Source: Streptomyces caniscabiei (GTDB lineage: Bacteria; Actinomycetota; Actinomycetes; Streptomycetales; Streptomycetaceae). Taken from it: a stretch of DNA of 64,000 nucleotides. The position numbers and the translations under genes were made by a program. Under the pieces are notes generated by a model. It worked only from the letters and a program-made list of their open reading frames with translations, was not told the origin of the DNA and did no database searches. The stretch spans positions 52,696-116,695 of the forward strand of contig NZ_JABXWI010000024.1 in assembly GCF_014930365.1 (NCBI RefSeq), in the 5' to 3' direction. Positions 32,603 to 41,711 of this stretch are shown in pieces (within the stretch, counting starts at the first letter, position 1; every line of letters starts with the position of its first letter).

Positions 32603-33655
32603 TCAGTGGTGTCCGCGCCGGAGCCAGCCCAGCAGACCGCGTCGCCCCTCGGGAGCCCTCCCGGCGCCGGCCACCGGCGGCACCGGACGCCGTCGGCCCC
32701 GGCGCGGTCGCGGTGCCGGTCGCTCCGACGTGGCGGGTGCTTTGTGCCGGGCCGCCGAGGGCGGCAGCTTCCGGCGGGGTCGTGGGGCGAGTCGGTGCGC
32801 CCGGGCCTCGATGAGGCACTGCTGGAGGTCCGTCCGCAGCCAGGCGATCTCGTCGGAGTCGTCCGCCGTCATGATCCGCGCGGTGATCCGCGCGGCGGGC
32901 GAGTCGGGCGACCCGTGGTCGGCTCGTGCGGGCCGGTGGAAGTGCAGATGGGCGCGCTCGTAGGGGTCCTGGACGATCTCCGCGACCTGGAGGGGGTCGA
33001 GCAGGGAGGCGGGAGCGGCCGCCCGGCTCCAGGGATCTTCGGCCTGCCGCAGCAGGAATCCGAGGTGACGTCCTCGCCAGTTGCGGGGGCGCAGGTCCAG
33101 CCCCGCGTCCAGCCGGCGCCTGAGATCCTCCGGGATACGGCCCGTCAGCCAGGGGGCGTTCCTCTCGTCGGCCGCGAACTGCCGTAGTTCGGCCGCCGGA
33201 TAGAGCCAGATCACTGCGCGGTAGCGGTTGAGCGTGAACTTGACCGGAGTGACCAGGCCCAGGCGTGCCAGACGCATGAACCGGGAGGGCGGCACGCCCA
33301 GGATCTCGGCGGCTGCCTTGGATCCCACGGCACAGGCCCTGTCCCGGAGGCCCTCCGGGAAGCCCTTCTCGGCTCGGAGCCGGTCGATCTCCGCCCGAGT
33401 GACGCGGCGGCCTCCGCCTCCGTCGTCGACGACCGTGCGAAGGAAGCCGAGTTGTACGGCGATGTCGACCTCACTTCGTTTGAGGCCCAGCTCGCGGGCG
33501 GCTCGGCCCAGTGCCAGGGTGCCGCCGGCCGCCCCGGCCGATGCCGGGGCGGCGCGCCGTGTGCTGAGCGTGGCGGCATCGACGCACGCACCGGTCTCGG
33601 TGGGCGTGGTGGGCGTGGTGATCATGACGGACTGCGTGACGGTGTCGCCGGACAT
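32603..33655 (-). CDS. DUF6397-family protein
   Basis: This 350-residue soluble, Arg-rich protein resembles a streptomycete-specific family (DUF6397). The N-terminal half has a helix-turn-helix-like arrangement (ALGRAARELGLKRSEVDIAVQLGFLRTV... then AAAEILGVPPSRFMRLARLGLVTPVKFTLNRYRAVIWLYPAAEL). This suggests a MerR-like or excisionase-like DNA-binding module repeated twice. The C-terminal third is basic and Pro/Arg-rich, likely disordered. No enzyme motif. A nucleic-acid-binding role is inference. Confidence 0.75.
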   Translation of the reverse strand: MSGDTVTQSVMITTPTTPTETGACVDAATLSTRRAAPASAGAAGGTLALGRAARELGLKRSEVDIAVQLGFLRTVVDDGGGGRRVTRAEIDRLRAEKGFPEGLRDRACAVGSKAAAEILGVPPSRFMRLARLGLVTPVKFTLNRYRAVIWLYPAAELRQFAADERNAPWLTGRIPEDLRRRLDAGLDLRPRNWRGRHLGFLLRQAEDPWSRAAAPASLLDPLQVAEIVQDPYERAHLHFHRPARADHGSPDSPAARITARIMTADDSDEIAWLRTDLQQCLIEARAHRLAPRPRRKLPPSAARHKAPATSERPAPRPRRGRRRPVPPVAGAGRAPEGRRGLLGWLRRGHH

Positions 33656-33785
33656 GGCGGTTCTCCCCCGTGCGGTGTGGTGCTCGCGCTGGTCTCGCGC
33701 TCGCCTCGGGAAAAACCGTAGCCCGTTCGCGGAAAGCCGTGTGGGGCCTGTGGATAACTCTGCCCGCGACAGAGAGAACCGCAGG

Positions 33786-34199
33786 TCAGCGGTCCATCGC
33801 GGCCGAGCGTTCGGGGTGCCTGGCGTCCACTCGGAGGTGTTCGCCGACGCGGTTCACCAGCAGCGTCATCTCGTAGCCGATCTGACCGATGTCCGCCTCC
33901 GCCGCGCTGAGGACGCACAGGCAGCTGCCCGGCCCGGCGGCGGTGACGAAGAGCACCGCGTCGTCGAACTCGATCATCGTCTGCCGCACGTCCCCGGCGC
34001 CGAAGTGGCGCCCCGAGCCCTTGGCGAGACTCTGCAGACCCGACGAGACCGCGGCCAGGTGTTCGGAGTCCTCGCGCCGCAGCCCGGTGCTGGCCGCGGT
34101 GACCAGTCCGTCGTTGGACAGCACGAGAGCGTGCCGTATGGGTTCCACGCGCTCGGTCAGGTCGTCCAACAGCCAACCGAGCCCCGCGTTCTGCGACAT
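33786..34199 (-). CDS. Roadblock/LC7-domain protein, extra conservon component
   Basis: This 137-residue single-domain Roadblock/LC7 protein is closely similar to CvnB at 35654. Both share GWLLDDL/DWLLDDL, RHA-VVLSNDGL, RREDSEHLAAV, SLAKGSGRHFGAG and VRQTMIE. Roadblock proteins act as dimeric GTPase regulators. It lies 225 bp downstream of cvnD with its own upstream gap, giving the locus two Roadblock proteins. The ATG at 34199 (MSQNAG) is preferred over an in-frame start three codons earlier. Confidence 0.87.
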   Translation of the reverse strand: MSQNAGLGWLLDDLTERVEPIRHALVLSNDGLVTAASTGLRREDSEHLAAVSSGLQSLAKGSGRHFGAGDVRQTMIEFDDAVLFVTAAGPGSCLCVLSAAEADIGQIGYEMTLLVNRVGEHLRVDARHPERSAAMDR

Positions 34200-34423
34200 C
34201 GTTCGCACTCCCCGTTTCGTCGTTCCCCCGGACGCGGAGGATCCGACGATTCAGCCTTCCCCACCGCTGCGGCCGGAGCAAGCAGGATCGGAACATGGCA
34301 GGGAAGATGACCGACAAGGCATGCCGGTCCTTCCGCGCGAACAGCGACAACGGGTGCTTCCCCACCCGAAACAGCGGTGTCAAGGGACCGTATCCGGCCA
34401 GGGGCAGGCGTGTTGCCGCCGGT

Positions 34424-35029
34424 TCAGCCCACGGAGTCGAGCAGCCGGGCGGTGTGCATCCGGCCGGCGTATTCGACGAGCCGTATCAGCACCTCCTTGC
34501 CGGAGTCGCGGTCCCTGGCGTCGCAGAGGACCACGGGGGTGCCCTGGTCGAGGTCGAGGGCGCGTGAGACGTCCTGGGCGCCGTGGGCGCGGGCCTCCGA
34601 GAAGCAGTTGACGGCCACCACGAAGGGGATGTGCCGATGCTCGAAGTAGTCCACGGCCGGGAAGCAGTCCTGCAGTCGCCGTGTGTCCGCGAGGACGACG
34701 GCGCCCAACGCCCCTTGCGCCAACTCGTCCCACAGGAACCAGAACCGGTCCTGCCCGGGTGTGCCGAACAGGTAGAGCGAGAGCCCCGACCGGATGGTGA
34801 TGCGGCCGAAGTCCATGGCGACGGTGGTGGTGACCTTCTGGTCCACTCCGTCGGTGTCGTCCACCGACTGGCCCACCTCGCTCAGGAGTTCCTCGGTGCG
34901 CAGCGGCTTGATCTCGCTGACCGCGCCGACCAGCGTCGTCTTGCCGACGCCGAAACCGCCGGCGACGAGGATCTTCAAGGCCAGGGCGCCCGTGTCGTCG
35001 TCTGTCTCATCGGAGTGCTCGGAGACCAT
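34424..35029 (-). CDS. cvnD: Conservon GTPase (CvnD, MglA-like small GTP-binding protein)
   Basis: This 201-residue P-loop GTPase has Walker A ILVAGGFGVGKTTLVGAVSEI at about residues 20-40, the switch-region TVAMDFGRI and LFGTPGQDRF at about 68-95, and VVAVNCF in place of NKxD. The Lys of N-K-x-D is replaced, typical of conservon GTPases. In Streptomyces conservons CvnD works with CvnA, B and C as a membrane-associated GTPase system. It is separated from cvnC by 187 bp, whereas these genes usually overlap. Confidence 0.9.
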   Translation of the reverse strand: MVSEHSDETDDDTGALALKILVAGGFGVGKTTLVGAVSEIKPLRTEELLSEVGQSVDDTDGVDQKVTTTVAMDFGRITIRSGLSLYLFGTPGQDRFWFLWDELAQGALGAVVLADTRRLQDCFPAVDYFEHRHIPFVVAVNCFSEARAHGAQDVSRALDLDQGTPVVLCDARDRDSGKEVLIRLVEYAGRMHTARLLDSVG

Positions 35030-35216
35030 CGATCACTTCTCTCGGGAGTGTCGGCCGTGGTCGACATCGGTACGGCTGTGAGGAGTCAGCATCTTGGCAA
35101 CTGCCACTCGTCCGTGGGGCGTTGGACCGGTATTTCATGTCACCGACCGCTTGTGCTCGTTCAGTGCCGAGTTGGATGCGCAAGTCGGTACGGGCCGGAG
35201 CCGGGTGTGTGTTCGT

Positions 35217-35657
35217 CTACAGCGCCCTCAGGCCCTCGATCACCTCGCGCAGGATCCGTTCGTCCGGCAGTTGCGCGGGCGGCACGGGGCGGCTGACGGT
35301 GACTCGGCCCGACTCCAGGAGGTCCCCGAGGAGCACGCGTACTACTCCGACGGGCAGGTCGGCACCCGCGGCGAGTTCGGCGACCGACTGGGTCTCGGTC
35401 CGGCACAGTTCCAGGAGCGCCCGGTGTTCCGGACCGAGCAGGGTGTCGTCACCCGCGGGTGCGCCGCTGTCGAGCGAGACCAGGGCGATCAGGTCGAAGC
35501 CGGTCCCGCCGGGGCCGGGCCTGGTGCGGCCGCCCGTCATGGCGTAGGGGCGGACGAGCGGCCCGGCCTCATTGTCGTACCAACGGCCGCCCGGCGGTTC
35601 GTGCGGGACGCCGGTGTCACTGCCTTCGGTCATGAGCACGGCCCGTCCCTGGCTCAT
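35217..35657 (-). CDS. cvnC: DUF742 protein (CvnC), winged-helix-like
   Basis: This 146-residue DUF742 protein has the family core VRPYAMTGGRTRP near residue 35 and ELCRTETQSVAELAAGADLPVGVVRVLLGDLLESGRV near 85-120, ending in ILREVIEGLRAL. The second block is helix-turn-helix-like. DUF742 is the third member of conservons. The ATG at 35657 overlaps the cvnB stop by 4 bp, which decides the start over an internal ATG at 35633. Confidence 0.9.
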   Translation of the reverse strand: MSQGRAVLMTEGSDTGVPHEPPGGRWYDNEAGPLVRPYAMTGGRTRPGPGGTGFDLIALVSLDSGAPAGDDTLLGPEHRALLELCRTETQSVAELAAGADLPVGVVRVLLGDLLESGRVTVSRPVPPAQLPDERILREVIEGLRAL

Positions 35658-36091
35658 CCGGCCGTGGGCGGGCGTGCGCCGGCGCGGGTGGGTGTGCGGA
35701 GGTGCTCTCCGACGCGTTTCACCAGCCGCGCCATCTCGTACGCCACCAGGCCGATGTCGGCGGTGACGGCGGTGAGGAGGGCGAGACAGGAACCGTCCCC
35801 GGCGGCTGCCACGAAGAGGAAGCCGTCGTCCATCTCCACCATCGTCTGGCGTACGCCCCCGGCGCCGAAGTGGCGGCCCGCGCCCTTGGCGAGACTGTGG
35901 AAGCCGGAGGCGACCGCGGCGAGGTGTTCGGCGTCCTCGCGCCTGAGGTCGCTGGAGGCGCCGACGGCGAGGCCGTCGTTGGACAGGACGACGGCGTGCC
36001 GCACCTCGTGCACGCGCAGTACCAAGTCGTCCAGCAGCCAGTCGAGTTCACCGGAGCGCTCGGTGGCCCTGGTGCTCGGGTCCTGGATCAT
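35654..36091 (-). CDS. cvnB: Roadblock/LC7-domain protein (CvnB)
   Basis: This 145-residue Roadblock/LC7 protein spans about residues 15-120, with ELDWLLDDLVLRVHEVRHAVVLSNDGL and FGAGGVRQTMVEMDDGFLFV. The ATG overlaps the cvnA stop by 4 bp, and its stop overlaps the cvnC start by 4 bp, the standard conservon arrangement. It likely forms a complex with the CvnD GTPase. It is paralogous to the Roadblock protein at 33786. Confidence 0.92.
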   Translation of the reverse strand: MIQDPSTRATERSGELDWLLDDLVLRVHEVRHAVVLSNDGLAVGASSDLRREDAEHLAAVASGFHSLAKGAGRHFGAGGVRQTMVEMDDGFLFVAAAGDGSCLALLTAVTADIGLVAYEMARLVKRVGEHLRTPTRAGARPPTAG

Positions 36092-38622
36092 GCGGGGTCT
36101 CCTTCGCTGCTGTCGCTGCCCGTCGTGGGGCCGTGGCCCGCTGATCGGCCGGGTGCTCTGCCGCCGCCTCGTGCCCAGCCGTCGCGGTAGGCCGCCATGC
36201 GGTCCCTGACGAGTTCCGGGGTCCGCTCGTCGTCCGCTCCGGGCGGGGCCGCGGACGCGGGCTGTCCGGTGTGCCGTTCGCGCAGTTGGGGCGCGAGGTG
36301 TGACTGGCGTACGCGGCGCGGCAGGTCGCCCGTGTCCTCCGGTTCCGGCGGGCGGCGGTGCGGCCTCAGGGCGGTGACGCCGGGCGGCGGTTCGGGTGGA
36401 TCGTCCCCGGTGCCGCGACCGGTGGAGGCGACGGGTGCCGTCAGGGCGCGGCGTTCCGCGGACTGCTCGACGGGTTCCGGGTGCGGGGCCGCGGACACGC
36501 GCGCGTACTCGCGTTCCTCGGGCCGCGCAGGTGCTTCGGCGCGGGTTTCGGGGGAACGTTCCGGCGCGCCGTTGTGGAGCAGGCTGGTGGGCAGGAGCAC
36601 CACGGCCGTGGTGCCGCCGTACGGGGAGGGCCTCAGGTGGACCTTGATGTCGTGGCGGGCGGCGAGGCGGCTGACGACGAACAGGCCGAGCCGGTCGCTG
36701 TCGAACAGGTCGAGGGCCTCGGACTGTTCGATGCGGCGGTTGGCCTCGGCGAGCGTCTCCTTGCCCATGCCGAGGCCGCGGTCCTCGACCTCCAGGGCGT
36801 AGCCGTTGCCGACCGGTTCGCCGGTGACCCGCACGCGCGTGTGGGGTGGAGAGAACTGGGCGGCGTTCTCCACGAGTTCCGCGAGGAGGTGGGTGAGGTC
36901 GGCGACCCCGGCGCCGGCGATCTTCGCTTCGGGGAGCTGTCGCAGCTCCACGCGCGCGTAGTCCTCGATCTCGGAGACCGCCGCCCGGACCACGTTCGTC
37001 AGGGAGACGGGCATGCGCCAGGCACGCCCCGGCGCGGCGCCGGAGAGGATGATCAGGCTCTCCGCGTGGCGTCGCATGCGGGTGGTGAGGTGGTCGAGGC
37101 GGAAGAGGTCGCTGAGTTCGTCGGGATCGTCGGAGCGGCGTTCCATGCTGTCGAGCAGACCGAGTTGGCGGTGGACGAGGATCTGGCTGCGGCGGGCGAG
37201 GTTCACGAAGACTCCGGAGATGCCGCTGGCGAGTTCGGCGCGCTCGACCGCCGCGTGGAGGGCCGCTCGGTGCACGGTGCCGAGGGCCTCGGCGACCTGG
37301 CCGGTCTCGTCCTCCGCGGGTGGGCCGGGCGGGGCCTCGGTGTCGACGTCGATCTCCTCGCCGGCGCGCAGTCTGCGCATGGCGTGGGGCAGTTTGCGGC
37401 GGGCGATCTCCAGGGCGCCGTTGCGCAGGCTCACCAGTTCCACGACCAGACCGCGTCCGATGCGTACGGAGATGACGAGGGAGGCGACTACCGCGGCGAG
37501 GCCGAGGAGCACGGCGGCCCCGGCCGGGGTGAGCAGTGCGCGGGTGAACGGGTCGGCCCGGTCGGCGACTTCGCGGCCGGCGTCCACTTCGATGGCGCGC
37601 ATGTCCTTCTGTACGCGCGCGTGGGCGGACGTCCAGGCCGCTTCGGGGACGGCCCGGAGCACCTGGGACCCGGCGTGACTCGCAAGCACTTCGTCCTCCA
37701 GGGCGCGCAGGTCGGCGTAGGCGTTTCCTCCGGCGAGCTCCTGCCAGGCGGCGCGTTCCGTGCCGCGCAGGTCCACGCCGGCGGCTTCGGTCAGGGTGCG
37801 GCGTGTGTCGACGGCGCCGGTGAACAGACGCAACCGCTCGCGGTCGAGGGTTCTGGCGATGTGGGCGCCGGACAGGAGCGCGTCCTCCCGTGCCAGCGCC
37901 TCGCCCGCGCGGGAGAACTCGAGCAGCACGCGCGCGTCGGAGCCGAGTTCGGCGTCCTGGATGCCGGTGAGCGCTCCGCCCACGCCGAAGGCGGTGGCGA
38001 TGGTCGTGGTGTACCGCTCGTAGGTCTCGGCCCAGCCGCTGCGGCGGTCGAGGACCGAGGTCCGCAGCGGGCGCAGATCCTCGGCGCCGGTCACGAAGCC
38101 GGCGAGGCGTTCGGCCACCCCTGCGGGCAGGTCGGTGCCGTCGGCGACGGTGTGGCGGTCCCCCAGGCGCAGGGCGTCCACCGCCCGGTCGGTGCGCCGC
38201 GTGAGTCCGCGCAGCGTGTTCCCGCGCTCCGTGGAGGGTCCGGTGGCGTACCGGACGGCGGCCGCGCGTTCGGCCTGGAGCGCGGCGATAGCGTCGGCGA
38301 CGGGGCCTCGTACGGAGGCGTCGACGCGTTGCAGTTGGCGGTGGCGGGCGACGTCCTGGGCGGTGGTGACGGTGGCGTACGCCCACAGTGCGAGCAGGGA
38401 GACGACAGGCACCATCAGCAGACAGACGATCTTGGCCCGGACGGTGCGGGGACGCAGGTGCCGGCGTCCCGCCGAGGTGGGTGGGCCGGTCGCCGGGGCG
38501 CCGGTCCCGTCGGGTGCGAGCGGCTCGTCGGCCGGTGGCCCGGCGTGGGCGCGGCGTCCCCGTATCGCGGGCTGGGCCGGCGCCTCGGCAGCGGCTGTCG
38601 GGGTCCTGCGGGGTGTACGCAT
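36088..38622 (-). CDS. cvnA: Conservon sensor histidine kinase-like protein (CvnA)
   Basis: This 844-residue membrane sensor has a first transmembrane segment at about residues 50-75 (IVCLLMVPVVSLLALWAYATV), an extracellular nitrate/nitrite-sensor-like helical domain (about 80-355), and a second segment at about 362-385 (GAAVLLGLAAVVASLVISV). HAMP-like and dimerisation helices containing LDHLTTRMRRH follow, then a HATPase domain with LVENAAQFSPPHTRV (N box) and EVEDRGLGMGKE (G1). The C-terminal 200 residues are Pro/Arg/Glu-rich and disordered. It heads the conservon operon. Confidence 0.92.
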   Translation of the reverse strand: MRTPRRTPTAAAEAPAQPAIRGRRAHAGPPADEPLAPDGTGAPATGPPTSAGRRHLRPRTVRAKIVCLLMVPVVSLLALWAYATVTTAQDVARHRQLQRVDASVRGPVADAIAALQAERAAAVRYATGPSTERGNTLRGLTRRTDRAVDALRLGDRHTVADGTDLPAGVAERLAGFVTGAEDLRPLRTSVLDRRSGWAETYERYTTTIATAFGVGGALTGIQDAELGSDARVLLEFSRAGEALAREDALLSGAHIARTLDRERLRLFTGAVDTRRTLTEAAGVDLRGTERAAWQELAGGNAYADLRALEDEVLASHAGSQVLRAVPEAAWTSAHARVQKDMRAIEVDAGREVADRADPFTRALLTPAGAAVLLGLAAVVASLVISVRIGRGLVVELVSLRNGALEIARRKLPHAMRRLRAGEEIDVDTEAPPGPPAEDETGQVAEALGTVHRAALHAAVERAELASGISGVFVNLARRSQILVHRQLGLLDSMERRSDDPDELSDLFRLDHLTTRMRRHAESLIILSGAAPGRAWRMPVSLTNVVRAAVSEIEDYARVELRQLPEAKIAGAGVADLTHLLAELVENAAQFSPPHTRVRVTGEPVGNGYALEVEDRGLGMGKETLAEANRRIEQSEALDLFDSDRLGLFVVSRLAARHDIKVHLRPSPYGGTTAVVLLPTSLLHNGAPERSPETRAEAPARPEEREYARVSAAPHPEPVEQSAERRALTAPVASTGRGTGDDPPEPPPGVTALRPHRRPPEPEDTGDLPRRVRQSHLAPQLRERHTGQPASAAPPGADDERTPELVRDRMAAYRDGWARGGGRAPGRSAGHGPTTGSDSSEGDPA

Positions 38623-38670
38623 GGCCTCCTCGATCAGGGTTCGGGGGCGGGTTCGAAGGCCGTGGCGCGG

Positions 38671-39447
38671 CTAGTGGGCGGCGGCGTTCTCGACCGGCCG
38701 CTGGGCCGACGCCGAGGCCTCGCGCTCCCCGGCCGTCGGCGACAGCGCGACGAACGCCGAGGTGAGGAAGAGGTAGGACCCGAGGCCGACGGCGAGGGGG
38801 AAGATGAACTGCATCGCCGTGGCCCCGGGCAGGACCGTCGCAGAAGGGGTGACCTCCACGCTCACCGCCCACATCGCGGTGTAGTGCATGCTGCTCACCG
38901 CTCCGCCCATGACGAGGGAGGCGACGGTGACCGCGACGGGCGACCTGATGTTGAGTGCCGCCCAGAGGGCGGCGGTCGCCGCGACCACGGCGATCACGAC
39001 GGACAGAGCGACGAGCGCCGGATCGTAGGTGACGTCGCCGTGCAGCCGTACGGCCGCCATGCCCAGGTAGTGCATGCTCGCGACGCCGAGGCCGGTGGTC
39101 AGCCCGCCGAGCAGGAGCGCCCGGGCACGGTCGCGGCCGTAGCCGACGGCGAAGACGCCGGCGCAGACCACGAGCATGGCGACCAGGAGGCTCAGGACGG
39201 TCAGTGGCACGTCGTAGCGGATCTCGGTGCCGCTGACGCCGAAGCCGAGCATCGCCACGAAGTGCATGGTCCAGATGCCGGTGCCGATGGCCGACGCCGC
39301 GGTGACGAGCCAGTTGCGGCGGGCCCTGCCGGTGGTGGCGAGCGCGCGGACCGTGCAGCGCAGTCCGAGGGCGGCGCCGATGCAGGCCATGGCGTACGAC
39401 AGCGCGGGGGTCAGCCAGCCGAAGGTGGCGTGGTCCAGGTGTCCCAT
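38671..39447 (-). CDS. MHYT-domain integral membrane sensor protein
   Basis: This 258-residue protein has seven predicted transmembrane helices and the MHYT repeat signature in variant forms: WTMHFVAMLGF (about residue 60), ASMHYLGMAAV (about 123) and SSMHYTAMWAV (about 187). MHYT domains are proposed to bind copper and sense O2, CO or NO. No GGDEF, EAL or kinase output is attached, so it may signal through a partner, possibly the adjacent conservon kinase 48 bp downstream. It probably shares the operon promoter. Confidence 0.9.
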   Translation of the reverse strand: MGHLDHATFGWLTPALSYAMACIGAALGLRCTVRALATTGRARRNWLVTAASAIGTGIWTMHFVAMLGFGVSGTEIRYDVPLTVLSLLVAMLVVCAGVFAVGYGRDRARALLLGGLTTGLGVASMHYLGMAAVRLHGDVTYDPALVALSVVIAVVAATAALWAALNIRSPVAVTVASLVMGGAVSSMHYTAMWAVSVEVTPSATVLPGATAMQFIFPLAVGLGSYLFLTSAFVALSPTAGEREASASAQRPVENAAAH

Positions 39448-39599
39448 GGCCCCGGGACGCTAGTGGGGGCACGGGAGGACGGAGGGGGCGCATTTCGAAA
39501 GCTGCTGGAATGTGGCGCATATATGCACGGGAGCGATCGCGTCCCGTCCGAACATGCGCGTCACCTCGTCCGCCGTTCCGGTGAGGGATCATGCGGAGC

Positions 39600-40199
39600 A
39601 TGAGCGACGACCGCACACACGTCCAGGAGTTCTTCACGGCACGGGCGGCCCACTGGGACGCCCGCTTCCCCGACGACGGGCCCGCCTATGCCGCAGCGGT
39701 CGCCGAGCTCCGTCTGCGCGAGGGCGACCGGGTGCTCGACGCGGGGTGCGGCACGGGACGGGCGCTGCCGCCGCTGCGCGCCGCCGTGGGGGCCTCGGGA
39801 GTGGTGCTCGGGGCCGATCTGACGGCCGCGATGCTGGCGGCCGCCGTACGGGCCGGGCGGGGCCGTGACGGGTGGTTGGTGTGCGCCGACGCCGGCCGCC
39901 TGCCGCTGCGGACGGCGTCGCTGGACGCGGTGTTCGCCGCAGGGCTCGTCGCACATCTCCCGAGCCCGGCGGAGGGTCTGCGGGAGCTGGCCAGGGTGGT
40001 CGGGCCGGGCGGCACTCTGGCGCTGTTCCACCCCATCGGCCGGGCGGCGCTCGCCGCGCGGCAGGGACGGCACCTCACCCCGGAGGACCTGCGCGCCGAG
40101 GCGAACCTGAGGCCGCTGCTGGCGGGTTCGGGCTGGCGCATGACGTCCTACGCCGACGAGGACGACCGCTTCCTGGCGCTCGCCGCGCGAGTGGGCTGA
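39600..40199 (+). CDS. Class I SAM-dependent methyltransferase
   Basis: This 199-residue methyltransferase has motif I VLDAGCGTGRALPPL at about residues 45-60, motif II LGADLTAAML, motif III DAGRLPLRTASLDAVFAAGLVAHL and post-motif ELARVVGPGGTLALFHP. This is the UbiE/type-11 pattern. The target is unknown. The ATG at 39600 is closest to GCGGAGC; an ATG at 39591 is possible. Confidence 0.87.
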   Translation: MSDDRTHVQEFFTARAAHWDARFPDDGPAYAAAVAELRLREGDRVLDAGCGTGRALPPLRAAVGASGVVLGADLTAAMLAAAVRAGRGRDGWLVCADAGRLPLRTASLDAVFAAGLVAHLPSPAEGLRELARVVGPGGTLALFHPIGRAALAARQGRHLTPEDLRAEANLRPLLAGSGWRMTSYADEDDRFLALAARVG

Positions 40200-40355
40200 G
40201 CACCGCTCTCGCCCGGGGTATCGCGCCGCGCAGGGTCCCGAATGCGCCGTTCGCCGCGCTTCACCCCGCCCTCCCCCTTCTGTGGCCGCGGGTCCGTCTC
40301 TACGTTGAGTAGGACGAGACGAGCTGTGATACTGACGCGGGGGTAGGTAGCCCAT

Positions 40356-40652
40356 ATGTTCGGCAGCATGCGCAAGTCCTTCGGCAGATTCCTCGACTCG
40401 CTGCGCGCGGAGACCACCGCGCAGGAGACAAAACGCACACACAACCTGTTCGAGGCGGCGGCCGTCTACATCGCGGCGTGCGCCGAGGACGACCAGGACC
40501 AGATCGACGAGGCCACGACCTGGGTGTCGCCCGAGGCCCTGTCCTTCGGGGTGAGCGAGCTTGCGTGCCGGGCGGTGATCGCCCTGGCGCGGGAGCGCGA
40601 CGAGTCGCCGCAGACGGTCGCGCGGTCACTTCTGGGGCTGCCCGCCGCCTGA
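40356..40652 (+). CDS. Small conserved hypothetical protein
   Basis: This 98-residue soluble helical protein has no recognised domain. It has a basic N-terminus (MRKSFGRFLDSLRAE), an acidic middle (EDDQDQIDEATTW) and a hydrophobic helix CRAVIALARERDE. Coding is supported by strong GC-third-position bias and an isolated position between two plus-strand genes. The start may be 40356 or the internal ATG at 40368. Confidence 0.65.
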   Translation: MFGSMRKSFGRFLDSLRAETTAQETKRTHNLFEAAAVYIAACAEDDQDQIDEATTWVSPEALSFGVSELACRAVIALARERDESPQTVARSLLGLPAA

Positions 40653-40810
40653 ACGAGTGAGGGTCTCCGGTCGTTTCGCCCCTGTCCACCCGGATACCTG
40701 CAGCTCGCCCCGGATATCCGCAGCTCCGCACGGGGTTCCCGCTCGTGACAAGGGCCCGCCGGGCGCATTAGGGTGCGCCGACGGACGAGCGAGAGCGATG
40801 GGAGGCCGGC

Positions 40811-41668
40811 ATGGCCGGGACGGACGAGGACGCCGTCACCGCCGGGGACGACGATGCGCTGTATGTGCTGACGGCGGTACTGCTCACGCCCGCGAACTTC
40901 CCCAGTGTGCTGGGGGACGACTACCCGGAGGCCTGCGCGGCCCTGGGCCTCGCGCCGCTCGCGGACGGCTACGGGATCGTCCTGGGCCAGGACGGCGAGG
41001 GGGCGAGGTGGACGGTGGCGGTCGACGACGTGTCACTGGTCGCCGTGGCCATCGCGTCGTGGGACTGCGGTATGGAGTACGACCTGTCGCCCGACGAGGA
41101 CTCCGTCGTGGCGGCCCTGCCGGGCTGGCCCCTCGCGGTCGCCGTGGCGGCCCCGGGGGTGCCCGCTCCGCACGACCCCGATCCCGAGGTGTCGGACCGG
41201 CCTCCGCTGAGTCCGCCGGACACCGGCGTCTGGGGTCCCGCCCAGCGGCGGCTGGGCGCCGACGAGATCGCTCTGCAGTGGGCCATGTGGCGGGAGCAGA
41301 TCGACGACTCCGCGTTCGCCGGGCAGGACGGATCGGGCCGTCCGGCGACCGGCGACACGGCGGAAACCGGGCCGGGTGCGGGCCAGGACGACGGCGCTCC
41401 CCGCACGGGCATCCGCCGTGTGCTCGCGGAGGCGCGGGCCTACGTGGAGTCCCCTCCCCCTCTCGGGCGGGTCCGCTCCTCGTTCGCGCCGGGCGACGCC
41501 CGGACGCTTCGTGCCGACGGTCCCGGCTGGTCGATGGTGGCCAGAACCGACGACATCGCCTTCGTCCTTCTCGACGAGGAACCCGGCGAGGTGCTGCCGG
41601 TGGGCAGGGGCCCGGAACTGCCCGGTCTCCTGGAGTCCCTCGACAAGATCGCCGTACGCCCGAACTGA
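40811..41668 (+). CDS. Hypothetical protein, streptomycete-type
   Basis: This 285-residue soluble acidic protein has no family I can name. It has an N-terminal alpha/beta region (ALYVLTAVLLTPANFPSVLGDDYPEACAALGLA...GYGIVLGQ), a Pro/Asp-rich middle and a C-terminal part with WSMVARTDDIAFVLLDEEPGE. No signal peptide or membrane helix. The ATG follows GGGAGGCCGGC. Function unknown. Confidence 0.7.
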   Translation: MAGTDEDAVTAGDDDALYVLTAVLLTPANFPSVLGDDYPEACAALGLAPLADGYGIVLGQDGEGARWTVAVDDVSLVAVAIASWDCGMEYDLSPDEDSVVAALPGWPLAVAVAAPGVPAPHDPDPEVSDRPPLSPPDTGVWGPAQRRLGADEIALQWAMWREQIDDSAFAGQDGSGRPATGDTAETGPGAGQDDGAPRTGIRRVLAEARAYVESPPPLGRVRSSFAPGDARTLRADGPGWSMVARTDDIAFVLLDEEPGEVLPVGRGPELPGLLESLDKIAVRPN

Positions 41669-41711
41669 TCTCGTGTGCCGCACCGGCCCGCCGACGCGGG
41701 CCGGTGCCACC

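Noticed and set aside
36358..39603. A 1081-codon plus-strand frame across the conservon kinase
   Set aside because: No start context, no domain, Gly/Arg/Asp-rich composition. It is opposite a certain gene.
35654..39637. A 1327-codon minus frame spanning cvnA, the MHYT gene and beyond
   Set aside because: Only its last 145 codons (CvnB) encode a recognisable protein. The rest is Arg/Pro/His-rich out-of-frame translation of CvnA and the MHYT protein.
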